DNA of 12,206 bases from an uncultured Erysipelotrichaceae bacterium (GTDB lineage Bacteria; Bacillota_I; Bacilli_A; RF39; UBA660), in contig CACXFY010000016.1 of NCBI GenBank assembly GCA_902767005.1, positions 1 to 12,206 of the forward strand, in the 5' to 3' direction. The notes beneath the pieces were generated by a model. That model saw nothing but the letters and a program-made list of their open reading frames with translations. It did not search any database and had not been told where the DNA came from. A program made the translations under genes and the position numbers. Positions 1 through 8,212 of this stretch are shown piece by piece. Positions within the stretch are counted from its first letter, which is position 1. Each line of letters opens with the position of its first letter.

Positions 1-653
1 ACAATGATTATGGAAAAACAATTGGGTGGCTAAATATTTATGATACCGGTATAGATTTACCTGTGTTAAACATTCCTGAAGAAGAAGGAGCAGACTTAGA
101 AGTGAATTTCTCAGACTTTGCTTGGAATGTTGGAGAAACAGAAGAGTTTCAAAATCACATGGTTATACAAGGACATAATTTAAGAAATCTCTCAAGTAAT
201 CCAGAAATTGATCTGAAATACTTTGAAAGATTTGATAATTTACCTGCCTTTCTGTATATTGACTATGCTAAAGAGCATCAATATTTTCAATATACAATGA
301 ATGGCACAACCCATGTTTATAAAATATTTTCTGTTTTTATTACTGATACAGCAGGATATACACTTGTATCAAGAGAGGCTTCTCTAAAAGAAAATAAAAG
401 ATATATTAATAAATATTTAAAAGATACAATGTATGATTATGATGTAGAAGTAAATGAAAAAGATAATATATTAGTTCTCTTAACATGTACTAGATTCTAT
501 GGCGAGGATAATCTAGAAAGAACAGTAATGGTAGTCGGAAGAGAATTAAGAAAAAATGAAAAAATGAAAGACTACAAAGTAATTGCCAATAAAAAATATA
601 AAAGAGTATTAAAACAAATGAAAAATGAAGGAGATGAAATAAATGAAGCTTAG
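1..653 (+). CDS. srtB: Class B sortase, 5' end missing
   Basis: The reading frame is open from base 3, so the gene enters from the left edge and 216 C-terminal codons are visible. A GTG at 63 could be mistaken for the start, but the 20 codons before it read as typical sortase sequence (GWLNIYDTGIDLPV), so it is internal. Sortase B hallmarks are all present: the catalytic His in IQGHN (His codon 174-176), the catalytic Cys in LLTCTR (486-488), and the Arg in LERTVMVVGREL (519-521). Sortases are membrane-anchored transpeptidases that cleave a C-terminal sorting signal and attach the protein to peptidoglycan or to another subunit. The N-terminal membrane anchor lies outside the window. The gene overlaps the next one by 11 bp, which implies translational coupling. 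None of the proteins encoded here has an obvious C-terminal sorting signal, so its substrate is unknown. The family call is confident; subclass B is likely from the sequence around the His and the N-terminal motif. Confidence 0.9.
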   Translation, partial: NDYGKTIGWLNIYDTGIDLPVLNIPEEEGADLEVNFSDFAWNVGETEEFQNHMVIQGHNLRNLSSNPEIDLKYFERFDNLPAFLYIDYAKEHQYFQYTMNGTTHVYKIFSVFITDTAGYTLVSREASLKENKRYINKYLKDTMYDYDVEVNEKDNILVLLTCTRFYGEDNLERTVMVVGRELRKNEKMKDYKVIANKKYKRVLKQMKNEGDEINEA

Positions 654-3633
654 AGGTAAAGTGCTAACATCATTAATAATCGTTTTCGTAGCATTATTTG
701 CAGTAACTTCTGTAATTAATGTAAAAGCAGCTAATAAGAAGAAAACAACTAAGCCAGTTGAAATCATTACTGATTGTAAAGAATCAGAGGCTGACTTGAT
801 AAAGAAATACGATCCTGAGTTGATCTATTATGAGTCAAGTAAAACTTGGAAAATTAAAATTAATGGTAATGCATTAGCTAAAGACAAAACATATCCAAGG
901 TTCAAGATTACCAAAATAAATGGTAAAACTACTGGTGATTATATTGGAAACACAGTATATCATGGTACACAAGGTGAACTTTCTGGATTGAAACTAAACT
1001 TCGAAAAAGAAAAAACAGGAAAATCGATAAAGATTGAAATGCAAACCACTCAAGATGCTAAATGTACAAAAAGTGTTACTATTAGACTAAGTGCAGAAGG
1101 TGGTTATGAACCAAAGAAAGGTAAAGGTAGTACTACTGCTATACAAAGTTCTAAAAGAAAACCAGATACATCAACATCAGTTACTTGTGATGATAGTAAA
1201 GACTATTCTGCACAAAAAACATTTGAGCAAAGATTTTGTTATGCTAAAAAAAGAGGTAAACAAGAACATAACTTTACTAGTAAAGTTGTTGGAACTGGTG
1301 AAGAAGCAAAAATCAACACAACTAGTACACTTAAATGTTCACCAACTGTAGTTACTAAAGAAGATGTAAAAAAGAGTACTAATGCTAAAGATTTTACTTC
1401 TTATGATTTAGAAGATGGATATACTAATATTTCATGGTATTATGCTACTCATACTACAAAGAATGCAGAGACAACTGAATATAGATATCACTATTATCCA
1501 AATAGTTCAGGAAAATGGACTACTAGTAATGGTGGATATAAGAAAGAAGTTGTTGGTTGTGATATCAAGTGTGAAGAAGCAGTAAAAGTATTATATTATC
1601 CACCACAAGATAGTATTGGAGGATTCTGTTTCGAATACAAAGTAAAAATCGAAAGTTATGTTAGCTGTGGAATTGCTAATGCTAAGGAATTGGAAAAGAA
1701 AAGACCAGATATAAATGATTATGATTGGTGTACACCTGCACCAATATGCTACCACTCTGGTGCTAATGGAGTAACTTCATATCGTCAAGGTGGACCAAAT
1801 GAGGATTATGAAGAATGTATTAATGCTTGTGATGGTGGAAAATATACACAAGAATGTTCTACTAAATGTTATAACGAAGTTTATAAAGGCTCTATAGCAA
1901 ATAAAACAAGCGCAACTGATAGTGTTGTACCTACACAAATGGGTAAGAAGAGTTCTAAAACAACAACAAAGGCAAGAACAAAATCAACTACAAGTTCATA
2001 TAAACAAGCTGCAGATAAAAAATTGAAAAATGGTGCTAAAGAACCATTCTACTACTTCAGTGGAGGATCAATTCATTTCAACCAAACATATAATGGATCT
2101 GTTTCTAATGGTGGTTATAAATATGGAATTGGTTTCTGGTACAAAGACGGTGGTTGGGGATGCTGTGGACCTTATACTTGGGTTAAAGATGGTATTCCAA
2201 GAGCGTCAGGATGTACTGATTCATGTCACTGGTATGGATGCTCAAAAGGTGAGTATTTAAATGAAAAAGATGGAAACAGTTCAGTTAAGAACTTAGATTC
2301 AGACTTTAAGAAAAATACTGAAGAGTATGAAAAATTACTTGATAGATGTGAATCACATGCAACATGTACTAAGAAGACAGCTACTTTCCAAATGAAAGTT
2401 GATTATACTGAAAAGGAAACTGGAACTAAAGTAACAGTTAACTTCCCATATGATGTTAATAATACAAGTAAAATCGATAAACTAGAGTCTAACGGTGGAA
2501 ATACAAGCTGTAGTGAAAGCGAAACACAAGTATTATCAAGAACAGCATGTGAAAAAGTTAACAAGAAGATAAAATCTAAATTAAGTGATAAGACTATTGA
2601 TAATGAATTCAATAGACAAAAACTTGCTAAATGTAATAATAATTCAATCTTAATTGATTACTTTGGATGCTACGTTGGATGTGCTTCTAGAAGTGATTAC
2701 ATGGCAGAAATGACATTCCCAGGTTCATGGTTATTAGATAAAACAAATGAAGTATCTTATGACTATAATCATAATAGTAAAGATGACTTATTTATCGACA
2801 AACGTTTCTGTTTACCAATCAACGTAAAAGACGTTAACTCTAAATGGTGGTTATGGAGAAAACAAAAACGTGCAATTGATTCTGGATCAACAGTAACATC
2901 ATCAGTATCAAAAGAATACAATGACAAGTGTACAACTAATATGACTGATACAACTAACGGATCAGTAACTACTAATACAAGCAGTTATGACTGGAATATT
3001 CATACATTTATTAAAGAATTCGGAATGTATGGATGGGATATAAATGTTGATTGTTTCTATGCAACAAATAGTGACCCAACAGGTAATAATCATAACCATG
3101 CAAAAGACAATAATGGAAAATGTACAAATGCAGAATGTTGTACTGATGGAGCTAATTATCAAGCTAGATCAGTTGATCTAACTAATCTATTCCCAGATGA
3201 AGAAGGAACACCAGGTTCAAGCAGAGATGCAGGATTCAACTGGACATCAGATGCAACTACAACAAGCGGTATGTTTGGTAGTATGGGAATGAACCCAGAA
3301 CAATTAGCTAACAAGATTCAACAACGTGGAGAAAAAATATATAATGGTAAAGATCAATTAGATTATGAATTCGAGTTAACACCACAAACATTAGCTCAAA
3401 TTAAATCAAAATCTAATAAGTATACTGATTGGCAAGGTAATTATACTTTCTATGATAAGAATGGTAATTCAATAGATAATACAAAACAAAATGCAAACAA
3501 GATTGTATACTCTGTTTATGAAAGTTCATTCTTAAAAGGATTATCATCAGCAAGAAAAGAATATGTTAAAGCAAACGCATTAAAATGTAACAATGTAAAA
3601 GGTAGAAACGCCTGTGAAAGTTTCTTCGGATAG
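643..3633 (+). CDS. Large secreted cysteine-rich surface protein
   Basis: This 996-residue protein belongs to no family I recognise. It starts at an ATG nine bases after an AAGGAG site (628-633) that lies inside the sortase gene. Residues 1-30 form a clear signal peptide: a basic start, a hydrophobic core and a VKA-A cleavage site. I count about 35 cysteines in the mature part, many in close pairs, with dense clusters near residues 505-540 (GWGCCGPYTW, SGCTDSCHWYGC) and 826-835 (KCTNAECC). Residues about 434-462 form a Ser/Thr/Lys-rich low-complexity linker. Residues about 40-150 look beta-rich and Ig-like, though this is only an impression. There is no C-terminal hydrophobic helix and no LPxTG or NPQTN signal, so it is not a standard sortase substrate despite sitting beside a sortase gene. 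A structural or adhesive extracellular part, such as a tip or sheath stabilised by disulfides, is inferred from context. A substrate of the downstream machinery is the alternative. Confidence 0.8.
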   Translation: MKLRGKVLTSLIIVFVALFAVTSVINVKAANKKKTTKPVEIITDCKESEADLIKKYDPELIYYESSKTWKIKINGNALAKDKTYPRFKITKINGKTTGDYIGNTVYHGTQGELSGLKLNFEKEKTGKSIKIEMQTTQDAKCTKSVTIRLSAEGGYEPKKGKGSTTAIQSSKRKPDTSTSVTCDDSKDYSAQKTFEQRFCYAKKRGKQEHNFTSKVVGTGEEAKINTTSTLKCSPTVVTKEDVKKSTNAKDFTSYDLEDGYTNISWYYATHTTKNAETTEYRYHYYPNSSGKWTTSNGGYKKEVVGCDIKCEEAVKVLYYPPQDSIGGFCFEYKVKIESYVSCGIANAKELEKKRPDINDYDWCTPAPICYHSGANGVTSYRQGGPNEDYEECINACDGGKYTQECSTKCYNEVYKGSIANKTSATDSVVPTQMGKKSSKTTTKARTKSTTSSYKQAADKKLKNGAKEPFYYFSGGSIHFNQTYNGSVSNGGYKYGIGFWYKDGGWGCCGPYTWVKDGIPRASGCTDSCHWYGCSKGEYLNEKDGNSSVKNLDSDFKKNTEEYEKLLDRCESHATCTKKTATFQMKVDYTEKETGTKVTVNFPYDVNNTSKIDKLESNGGNTSCSESETQVLSRTACEKVNKKIKSKLSDKTIDNEFNRQKLAKCNNNSILIDYFGCYVGCASRSDYMAEMTFPGSWLLDKTNEVSYDYNHNSKDDLFIDKRFCLPINVKDVNSKWWLWRKQKRAIDSGSTVTSSVSKEYNDKCTTNMTDTTNGSVTTNTSSYDWNIHTFIKEFGMYGWDINVDCFYATNSDPTGNNHNHAKDNNGKCTNAECCTDGANYQARSVDLTNLFPDEEGTPGSSRDAGFNWTSDATTTSGMFGSMGMNPEQLANKIQQRGEKIYNGKDQLDYEFELTPQTLAQIKSKSNKYTDWQGNYTFYDKNGNSIDNTKQNANKIVYSVYESSFLKGLSSARKEYVKANALKCNNVKGRNACESFFG

Positions 3634-3649
3634 GAGGTAGAAATATAAT

Positions 3650-4087
3650 ATGAGTAAAGGAATGTTAACAGTAGGTATAATCTTATTAGCAGTAATTGCA
3701 TTACTACTAATCAATGTATTTACTAACTACGGAACTGGTGGAGAATTAGATTACTATTTATTAAAAGAAACAACAGATAGTGCTTTAGAAGATTCGATAG
3801 ATTGGTCATTCTATAGAAAACATCAATTATATCGTATAGAAAAAGAAAAATTTGTTGAAAGCTTTTTAAAGAGATTTGCAAACAACGTTGATAACACTAG
3901 AACATACAATGTTAAATTCTACGATATCAATGAAGTACCTCCTAAAGTAAGTGTTAAAGTAGATTCATTAACAGTATTAAGCTTTGATGGAAAAGCTGCT
4001 AATATCGAAACTAAAGTAGATTCAATTATTGAGGCGAACAATTTAGGATCTACACAAGCAAAACAACACCTTGAAGGCGTTATATAA
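3650..4087 (+). CDS. Small single-pass membrane protein, possible minor pilin
   Basis: This protein has 145 residues. The gene starts 16 bases after the previous stop, and its AGGAGGT site (3632-3638) overlaps that stop codon. A short start (MSKG) is followed by one hydrophobic helix at about residues 5-25, then by a soluble domain of about 120 residues outside the membrane that is mixed alpha/beta in character and has no cysteine. A short leader ending in Gly, directly followed by a hydrophobic helix, resembles prepilin-like or TadE-like proteins, but there is no Glu at +5 and no named family that I can assign. It lies between the Cys-rich surface protein and the CpaB homologue in the same tight operon. 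This suggests a minor pseudopilin or an assembly factor; the role is inferred from topology and position only. Confidence 0.6.
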   Translation: MSKGMLTVGIILLAVIALLLINVFTNYGTGGELDYYLLKETTDSALEDSIDWSFYRKHQLYRIEKEKFVESFLKRFANNVDNTRTYNVKFYDINEVPPKVSVKVDSLTVLSFDGKAANIETKVDSIIEANNLGSTQAKQHLEGVI

Positions 4088-4104
4088 GAAGAAAGGAGAA
4101 TAAG

Positions 4105-4920
4105 ATGGGAAATATAGGTACTAGTTTAAAAAAATTCTTACAAAATAAGAATACTGTAACAGTATTAGGAGTTATTTTAGCAATTGTCATTCTTTATGTA
4201 GCATATAATATGCGTGTAAAGTCTGCAATAAACCCTATAAATGTCCCTTATGCAATTGATCAAATTTCTCCTGGAACTCAAATCACAGCAGATATGGTAG
4301 GAACCCGCGCGGTTCCTCCTTCAATGCTTGATGGAGATGTAATAAGAAACCAAGGAGATGTTATAGATAAGTATTCTAATGAAGATACATTAATACCTGC
4401 AGGAAGCTTATTCTATACAAGACAAGTTGTAGAAAAGGAACAATTAAACGCTAATATAATTTTAGAGTATCCTAAAGGTTATGTATTATATAACCTTGCC
4501 GTAGATTCTACATCTACATATGGTAACTCAATATACCCAGGTAACTATATAGATATTTACCTAAAAGCTGTAAATAAAATAGACGAAGAAAGTATAACAA
4601 AAGAAAATAGAGCTGAAGCTGACAAAATAATGTTAGGTAAATTATTAGCTAATATTAAAGTTTTAGCTGTTAAAGACTCATCTGGAGCACCTGTGTTCTC
4701 AAATATTGATGAACAAAGAACACCAGCAATGGTAGTATTTGCTTTACCAGAAGAGTATTACTTATTACTTAAAAAAGCAGAATTCATGAGAACTTATGAT
4801 ACTACTTTAATACCTGTACCAACAAATGAAAGTTTAAAAGATGAACCAGGTGAATTACAATTAAGTAGTGATAAGTTAAAAGAGTGGATTAAAGACAATA
4901 CTGCTTTTAATGATATTTAA
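4105..4920 (+). CDS. cpaB: CpaB/RcpC-like pilus assembly protein with SAF domain
   Basis: This protein has 271 residues and begins at an ATG preceded by AAAGGAG (4092-4098). A short cytoplasmic start is followed by one membrane helix at about residues 17-35. An SAF-type domain follows at about 46-110, with the pattern INVPYAIDQISPGTQITADM and then a segment ending in a Gly-rich turn (IPAGSLFYTRQV), as is typical of CpaB/RcpC. The next domain contains a stretch (SIYPGNYIDIYLKA) matching the family's PGDxVDV signature. In Gram-negative bacteria CpaB/RcpC works with the secretin. Here no secretin is seen, so it probably acts at the cell wall side of the membrane in pilus assembly. It contains no cysteine, unlike several of its neighbours. 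It is co-transcribed with cpaF, tadB and tadC by position. Confidence 0.85.
   Translation: MGNIGTSLKKFLQNKNTVTVLGVILAIVILYVAYNMRVKSAINPINVPYAIDQISPGTQITADMVGTRAVPPSMLDGDVIRNQGDVIDKYSNEDTLIPAGSLFYTRQVVEKEQLNANIILEYPKGYVLYNLAVDSTSTYGNSIYPGNYIDIYLKAVNKIDEESITKENRAEADKIMLGKLLANIKVLAVKDSSGAPVFSNIDEQRTPAMVVFALPEEYYLLLKKAEFMRTYDTTLIPVPTNESLKDEPGELQLSSDKLKEWIKDNTAFNDI
4299..4317 (+). repeat. GC-rich perfect hairpin inside the cpaB gene
   Basis: AGGAACC (4299-4305) and GGTTCCT (4311-4317) are exact inverted complements separated by CGCGC. The 19 bases are far more GC-rich than the surrounding coding sequence. They encode part of the SAF domain (GTRAVPP). No T-run follows, so it is not an intrinsic terminator. 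Any role, such as an mRNA structure, is unproven. Confidence 0.5.
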
Positions 4921-4963
4921 TAATTATTTAGAAAGAATATAAAAAGGATTGGGACGTGATTAG

Positions 4964-6409
4964 ATGAATGAAAATATTTTTGACAAATTAGATTTTGGTC
5001 CATTTCGTTCATTACTTGATAATGATGATATAACCGATATTTCTTATGATAATGGCGGTCAAATATGGATTCGTTCGCTATCACAAGGCTCAATGCGTGT
5101 TGAAGTAGAAGGCGCAACTACAGAGTTTATTGAAAAGTTGGCGTTTCAATGTGCCAATGTAATGGGAACAACATTTAATAATGCTAAACCATTCCTAGAT
5201 GCTGAATCAGCAGAGTTACGTCTTAACTTTGTTCACCAATCAATAGCTACAAATGGAATAGCCTTGGTTATTCGTAAAACACCAGCTAAGATTCGTTTGA
5301 ACAAAGAAAAATTATTAGAAGAAGATTATTTTACAGAAGAAATACATAATTTATTAATAAAATGTGTTATAGGTCACTGTAACATCATGGTAGCCGGAGA
5401 AACTGGTTCTGGTAAAACAGAGTTCGTTAAATATCTAGCTAGTCATACAAAGACTGAAGAGAAGATTATTACTATTGAGGATACATTGGAGCTTCACTTA
5501 GATAAAATCTTCCCACAAAGAGATATTGTTGCGATGAAAACAAATAACGTAGCAAGCTACACAGACGTGTTAGTTACTTGTATGCGTCAGAATCCGAAAT
5601 GGATTCTATTATCAGAGGTTCGTTCAGCTGAAGCAGTTTCAGCCGTACGTAACTCAATTTCATCTGGACACAACATCTTATCAACAATCCATGCGGATAA
5701 AGCAAGTGCTATTCCGTACCGTCTTTATTCATTAATGGAAACAGATCTAGATGTTAATCAATTCTTGAATACAATATATCGTTATATTCAATTAGGAGTA
5801 CACATTAAAGCTTACTATAGTAAGAAATATGGAAAATTCCATCGTGAGTTAGATGAAGTATGTGAATTCTATGTTGATGATAATAATGTTCCACAAGGAA
5901 GAATTTTATATCAAAAAATATATGGTAGTAATCCAACAATGTGTAAACCCAGTAAACATTTACAAGAATATTTGGAAAACCAAAATATTGATGTAAAAGA
6001 TATAGTAGCTAAGCTACCTGATGAAATGCCTATAAGAACAGCTGAAGAAGGTTTTGAACGAGATGAGACAGAAGTTAATAATGCTGTAGCATCTCCAGAT
6101 GATGCTTTAAATAAAGATGAAAAAGTGGATGAAAATGCTGTAGAGGTAAAAGACCCAGAGCCACCAAAAGAAGAAAAAAAGGAAGAAGTAAAGGCTGAAC
6201 AACCTGCTTCAAGTGAGGTGGTACCACAACCCCCAGTGCAACCGGCACAACCTAAACCAGTTGTTCAACAACCAGCTGTACAACCGCCAGTGCAACCAGC
6301 TGTCCAGCCACAACCTGTGGTTCAACAGCCAGCACAACCAGCTGCCCAGCCACAACCAGTGGTGCAGCAACCGCAAGTACAGCCATTACCAAAATTAACA
6401 AATGAATAG
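4964..6409 (+). CDS. cpaF: CpaF/TadA-family secretion ATPase with Pro/Gln repeat tail
   Basis: This 481-residue motor ATPase of the CpaF/TadA/VirB11 superfamily would power pilin polymerisation from the cytoplasmic face of the membrane. An in-frame TAG directly before the ATG (4961-4963) fixes the start; the Shine-Dalgarno site is weak (AAGGATTGGGA). An N-terminal domain (about 1-120) precedes the RecA-like core: Walker A GETGSGKT at 145-152, Asp-box IEDTLEL near 170-176, Walker B-like WILLSEVR at 213-220 and His box STIHAD at 240-245. All key residues are intact, so it should be active. The core ends near residue 340. An acidic, Lys-rich linker follows (about 355-418), then a Pro/Gln/Val repeat tail (420 to about 475) that is not a standard part of CpaF. 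A conserved-core Arg bias to CGT codons contrasts with AGA in most neighbouring genes. It lies directly upstream of tadB and tadC, as in classical tad operons. Confidence 0.93.
   Translation: MNENIFDKLDFGPFRSLLDNDDITDISYDNGGQIWIRSLSQGSMRVEVEGATTEFIEKLAFQCANVMGTTFNNAKPFLDAESAELRLNFVHQSIATNGIALVIRKTPAKIRLNKEKLLEEDYFTEEIHNLLIKCVIGHCNIMVAGETGSGKTEFVKYLASHTKTEEKIITIEDTLELHLDKIFPQRDIVAMKTNNVASYTDVLVTCMRQNPKWILLSEVRSAEAVSAVRNSISSGHNILSTIHADKASAIPYRLYSLMETDLDVNQFLNTIYRYIQLGVHIKAYYSKKYGKFHRELDEVCEFYVDDNNVPQGRILYQKIYGSNPTMCKPSKHLQEYLENQNIDVKDIVAKLPDEMPIRTAEEGFERDETEVNNAVASPDDALNKDEKVDENAVEVKDPEPPKEEKKEEVKAEQPASSEVVPQPPVQPAQPKPVVQQPAVQPPVQPAVQPQPVVQQPAQPAAQPQPVVQQPQVQPLPKLTNE
6293..6376 (+). repeat. Two 42-bp tandem repeats coding a Pro/Gln tail
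   Basis: Two in-frame 42-bp units (6293-6334 and 6335-6376) encode QPAVQPQPVVQQPA and QPAAQPQPVVQQPQ. A diverged related unit lies upstream, from about 6248. The units differ mostly at silent positions, so the repeat is not very recent at the DNA level and the peptide pattern appears to have been kept. It forms the C-terminal end of the CpaF-like ATPase. Confidence 0.85.
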
Positions 6410-6423
6410 AAAGGAGTAATATT

Positions 6424-7326
6424 ATGTTTATTGAAGAGTTATTAATAATTGGCTTAATTGTTGTTTTAATCTTTTTATATCGTAACTATCAAGGACAAAA
6501 TGTTGGTAAATATATAATCCAACAGACGCAAGCTGCGTATGATAAATTTGCTCCATATTCATTTAAGATGGTTAGAGATAAAACAAAACAATTAGGACAA
6601 GAATATACTCCTAGACAATATGCAATACAAGTTGGAGTTATTTCAGGATTTACTGCTATAGTAACATACTTATATTTCTATAATTTAATTATAAGTTTAG
6701 TATATGTAGGTATTGCTATAATGTTCGTTCCATACTTGTCTTATTTAAGATGTAAAAAAGTATATAGTGAATTCTTATTTGAACAAATTCAAGTATATAC
6801 TTCAAACGTTATTATGGAGTTTGCAACAACTCAATCATTTGTTAAAGCTCTAGAAGGAGTAAAAAACTCTGGAGTTTTGGAAGATCCAGTATTAAGTGAT
6901 GTAGAGCAAATGATTGATATGTCATATGATAATGGTACAATTGATGAAGCCTTAGAATATATGACTAAGTTGTATCCATATTATATAGTTAAGAATATGC
7001 ACCAATTATTCTTACAAATTACAAAAGAAGGTGCCCAAAACTCAGCAGATTCTTTGGAAAACATGCAACTAGATATCGATATGCTAGTTGAAAGTGTTTA
7101 CCGAGATAGAATTGAAAGAGCATCATTCCATAAATCATTCTTAACATTCGGTGTAACATTATACTTAATGGTAATGTTAGTTCAATACTTGTTAGGAAGA
7201 GAAACTTATCTAGTTTTACTAGATAGATGGTATATACAATTTCTCCTTCATGGTGTATTAGTTGTAAATACTTATTTCCTTCTTAAAGGAGAAAAATATT
7301 ATAATGAGAATGTGGGGGCTGAGTAA
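6424..7326 (+). CDS. tadB: TadB-like pilus platform membrane protein
   Basis: This protein has 300 residues; its ATG follows AAAGGAG at 6410-6416. It is a GspF/T2SSF-family inner-membrane platform protein, the partner that couples the CpaF motor to pilin extraction. Predicted helices lie at about 3-19 and 72-107 (a hairpin), with two more near 241-260 and 275-291. Between them is a cytoplasmic helical domain (about 110-235) carrying the family-like pattern in which a helix hairpin ends with an ITKEGAQN-type loop. Overall length and helix order match TadB. It sits immediately downstream of the ATPase and three bases before the tadC-like gene, the usual cpaF-tadB-tadC order. Identity is assigned by topology and gene order more than by strong motifs. 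Confidence 0.8.
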   Translation: MFIEELLIIGLIVVLIFLYRNYQGQNVGKYIIQQTQAAYDKFAPYSFKMVRDKTKQLGQEYTPRQYAIQVGVISGFTAIVTYLYFYNLIISLVYVGIAIMFVPYLSYLRCKKVYSEFLFEQIQVYTSNVIMEFATTQSFVKALEGVKNSGVLEDPVLSDVEQMIDMSYDNGTIDEALEYMTKLYPYYIVKNMHQLFLQITKEGAQNSADSLENMQLDIDMLVESVYRDRIERASFHKSFLTFGVTLYLMVMLVQYLLGRETYLVLLDRWYIQFLLHGVLVVNTYFLLKGEKYYNENVGAE

Positions 7327-7329
7327 TAG

Positions 7330-8139
7330 ATGGAAGTATTAATAGTAGGAGCAATAATATTATTTATCCTTGTATATAACAATACAATAGATAAAAATAA
7401 ATTCTTTGCTGACAATGAAAAATATCTAGAAATATTTAGAGAAGAAGATTATACTTTCTTAGTATATGCTAAATATGGAGAAGATGCCGATGCTGATCAA
7501 TTATATATGAAGAGAGTTACTTATGCTGTAATTGCTTTCTTCATTATCCTAGCATTTTCAATTAGTAATAATAATGGTGCAGATATAATCAATCAACAAT
7601 TCTTCTTAAACTTAGTTGTATCTGCAGTAGTAGCAGTAGTAGTATTTAAGAGTGGCTATACTCAATTAAAAAGTTATTATAAACAACACTTACATGAAAT
7701 AGATGTAATGTTACCTTATTACTTAAAGAGTTTAGAGATCCTTATTCAACACTATACTGTACCTGTCGCTTTAGGTAAATCAATAGGTGATGCTCCAGAT
7801 ATATTTAAACCTGGATTAAGAAAAATGATTGATAGAATTAATTCCGGTGATTCAAGTGTAGATCCATACATGGAATTTGCTAATACATATCCAGTTAGAG
7901 ATTCAATGCGTATGATGCGTCTATTGTATCGTCTTGGAATTGGTTCACAAGAGAAAAAACAAGAGAGATTAATGATGTTCTCTAGAACAGTTTCATCACT
8001 ACAAAATAAAGCGCGTGAAACTAAGTATAAAGAGAGATTAAATCATATGGAAAGCCAAACCATGGTTATGTTAGTTGTAACTGGAGTTGGTGTAATGTTA
8101 ATTATTTTAATATCAATGATGATGATGTTTAGTATGTAA
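7330..8139 (+). CDS. tadC: TadC-like pilus platform membrane protein
   Basis: This 269-residue protein starts three bases after the tadB-like stop, with a GGGGG-type site (7314-7318) inside the end of tadB, so the pair is probably translationally coupled. It has an N-terminal helix (about 1-16), a hairpin of helices near 66-80 and 91-108, and a C-terminal helix (about 245-269) that ends in a Met-rich run. The central cytoplasmic region contains a GspF-like helical bundle (LPYYLKSLEILIQHY) and an Arg-rich segment (SMRMMRLLYRLG). TadC is the second platform subunit and is thought to pair with TadB. This is the last gene before a new promoter. No terminator hairpin is visible after it, so read-through into the pilin gene is likely. 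Confidence 0.78.
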   Translation: MEVLIVGAIILFILVYNNTIDKNKFFADNEKYLEIFREEDYTFLVYAKYGEDADADQLYMKRVTYAVIAFFIILAFSISNNNGADIINQQFFLNLVVSAVVAVVVFKSGYTQLKSYYKQHLHEIDVMLPYYLKSLEILIQHYTVPVALGKSIGDAPDIFKPGLRKMIDRINSGDSSVDPYMEFANTYPVRDSMRMMRLLYRLGIGSQEKKQERLMMFSRTVSSLQNKARETKYKERLNHMESQTMVMLVVTGVGVMLIILISMMMMFSM

Positions 8140-8145
8140 AAAAGA

Positions 8146-8174
8146 TTGTTTACATAATTAAATTTTGTTATAAT
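8146..8174 (+). promoter_or_regulatory. Sigma-A type promoter upstream of the small pilin gene
   Basis: The -35 is TTGTTT (8146-8151), followed by a 17-base spacer and a perfect -10 TATAAT (8169-8174). TG at 8166-8167 makes it an extended -10. Transcription would start near 8181, giving a leader of about 32 bases before the GTG at 8213. An internal promoter directly before the pilin would let the main structural subunit be made in excess over the assembly machinery. Confidence 0.75.
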
Positions 8175-8200
8175 AGTATTAGTTTAGATAGTAGGAAAGA

Positions 8201-8206
8201 AGGTGA
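8201..8206 (+). promoter_or_regulatory. Ribosome binding site fixing a GTG start
   Basis: AGGTGA lies six bases before the GTG at 8213. It matches the anti-Shine-Dalgarno sequence and supports GTG as the start of the 55-residue pilin, as no in-frame ATG lies near it. Confidence 0.65.
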
Positions 8207-8212
8207 ATATAA

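Noticed and set aside
63..653. GTG at 63 as the start of the sortase
   Set aside because: Sortase-like sequence continues upstream in the same frame to the window edge and no ribosome binding site precedes the GTG.
1091..1351. Plus-strand frame of 86 codons inside the Cys-rich protein gene
   Set aside because: It overlaps a long coding frame that has a signal peptide and good start, and its translation is a Lys/Leu/Val-rich shadow.
3360..3400. Internal TPQT resembling a sortase B motif in the Cys-rich protein
   Set aside because: It lies about 80 residues from the C-terminus with no hydrophobic helix or basic tail after it, so it is unlikely to be a sorting signal.
3644..3649. TATAAT just before the ATG at 3650 as a promoter -10
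   Set aside because: It sits between the ribosome binding site and the start codon, where a transcript start would remove the binding site.
4964..5900. CGT-rich arginine codons in the CpaF core as a sign of recent transfer
   Set aside because: CGT also appears in conserved parts of the TadC-like and VirB6-like genes, so accuracy or expression bias at conserved sites explains it as well as transfer does.
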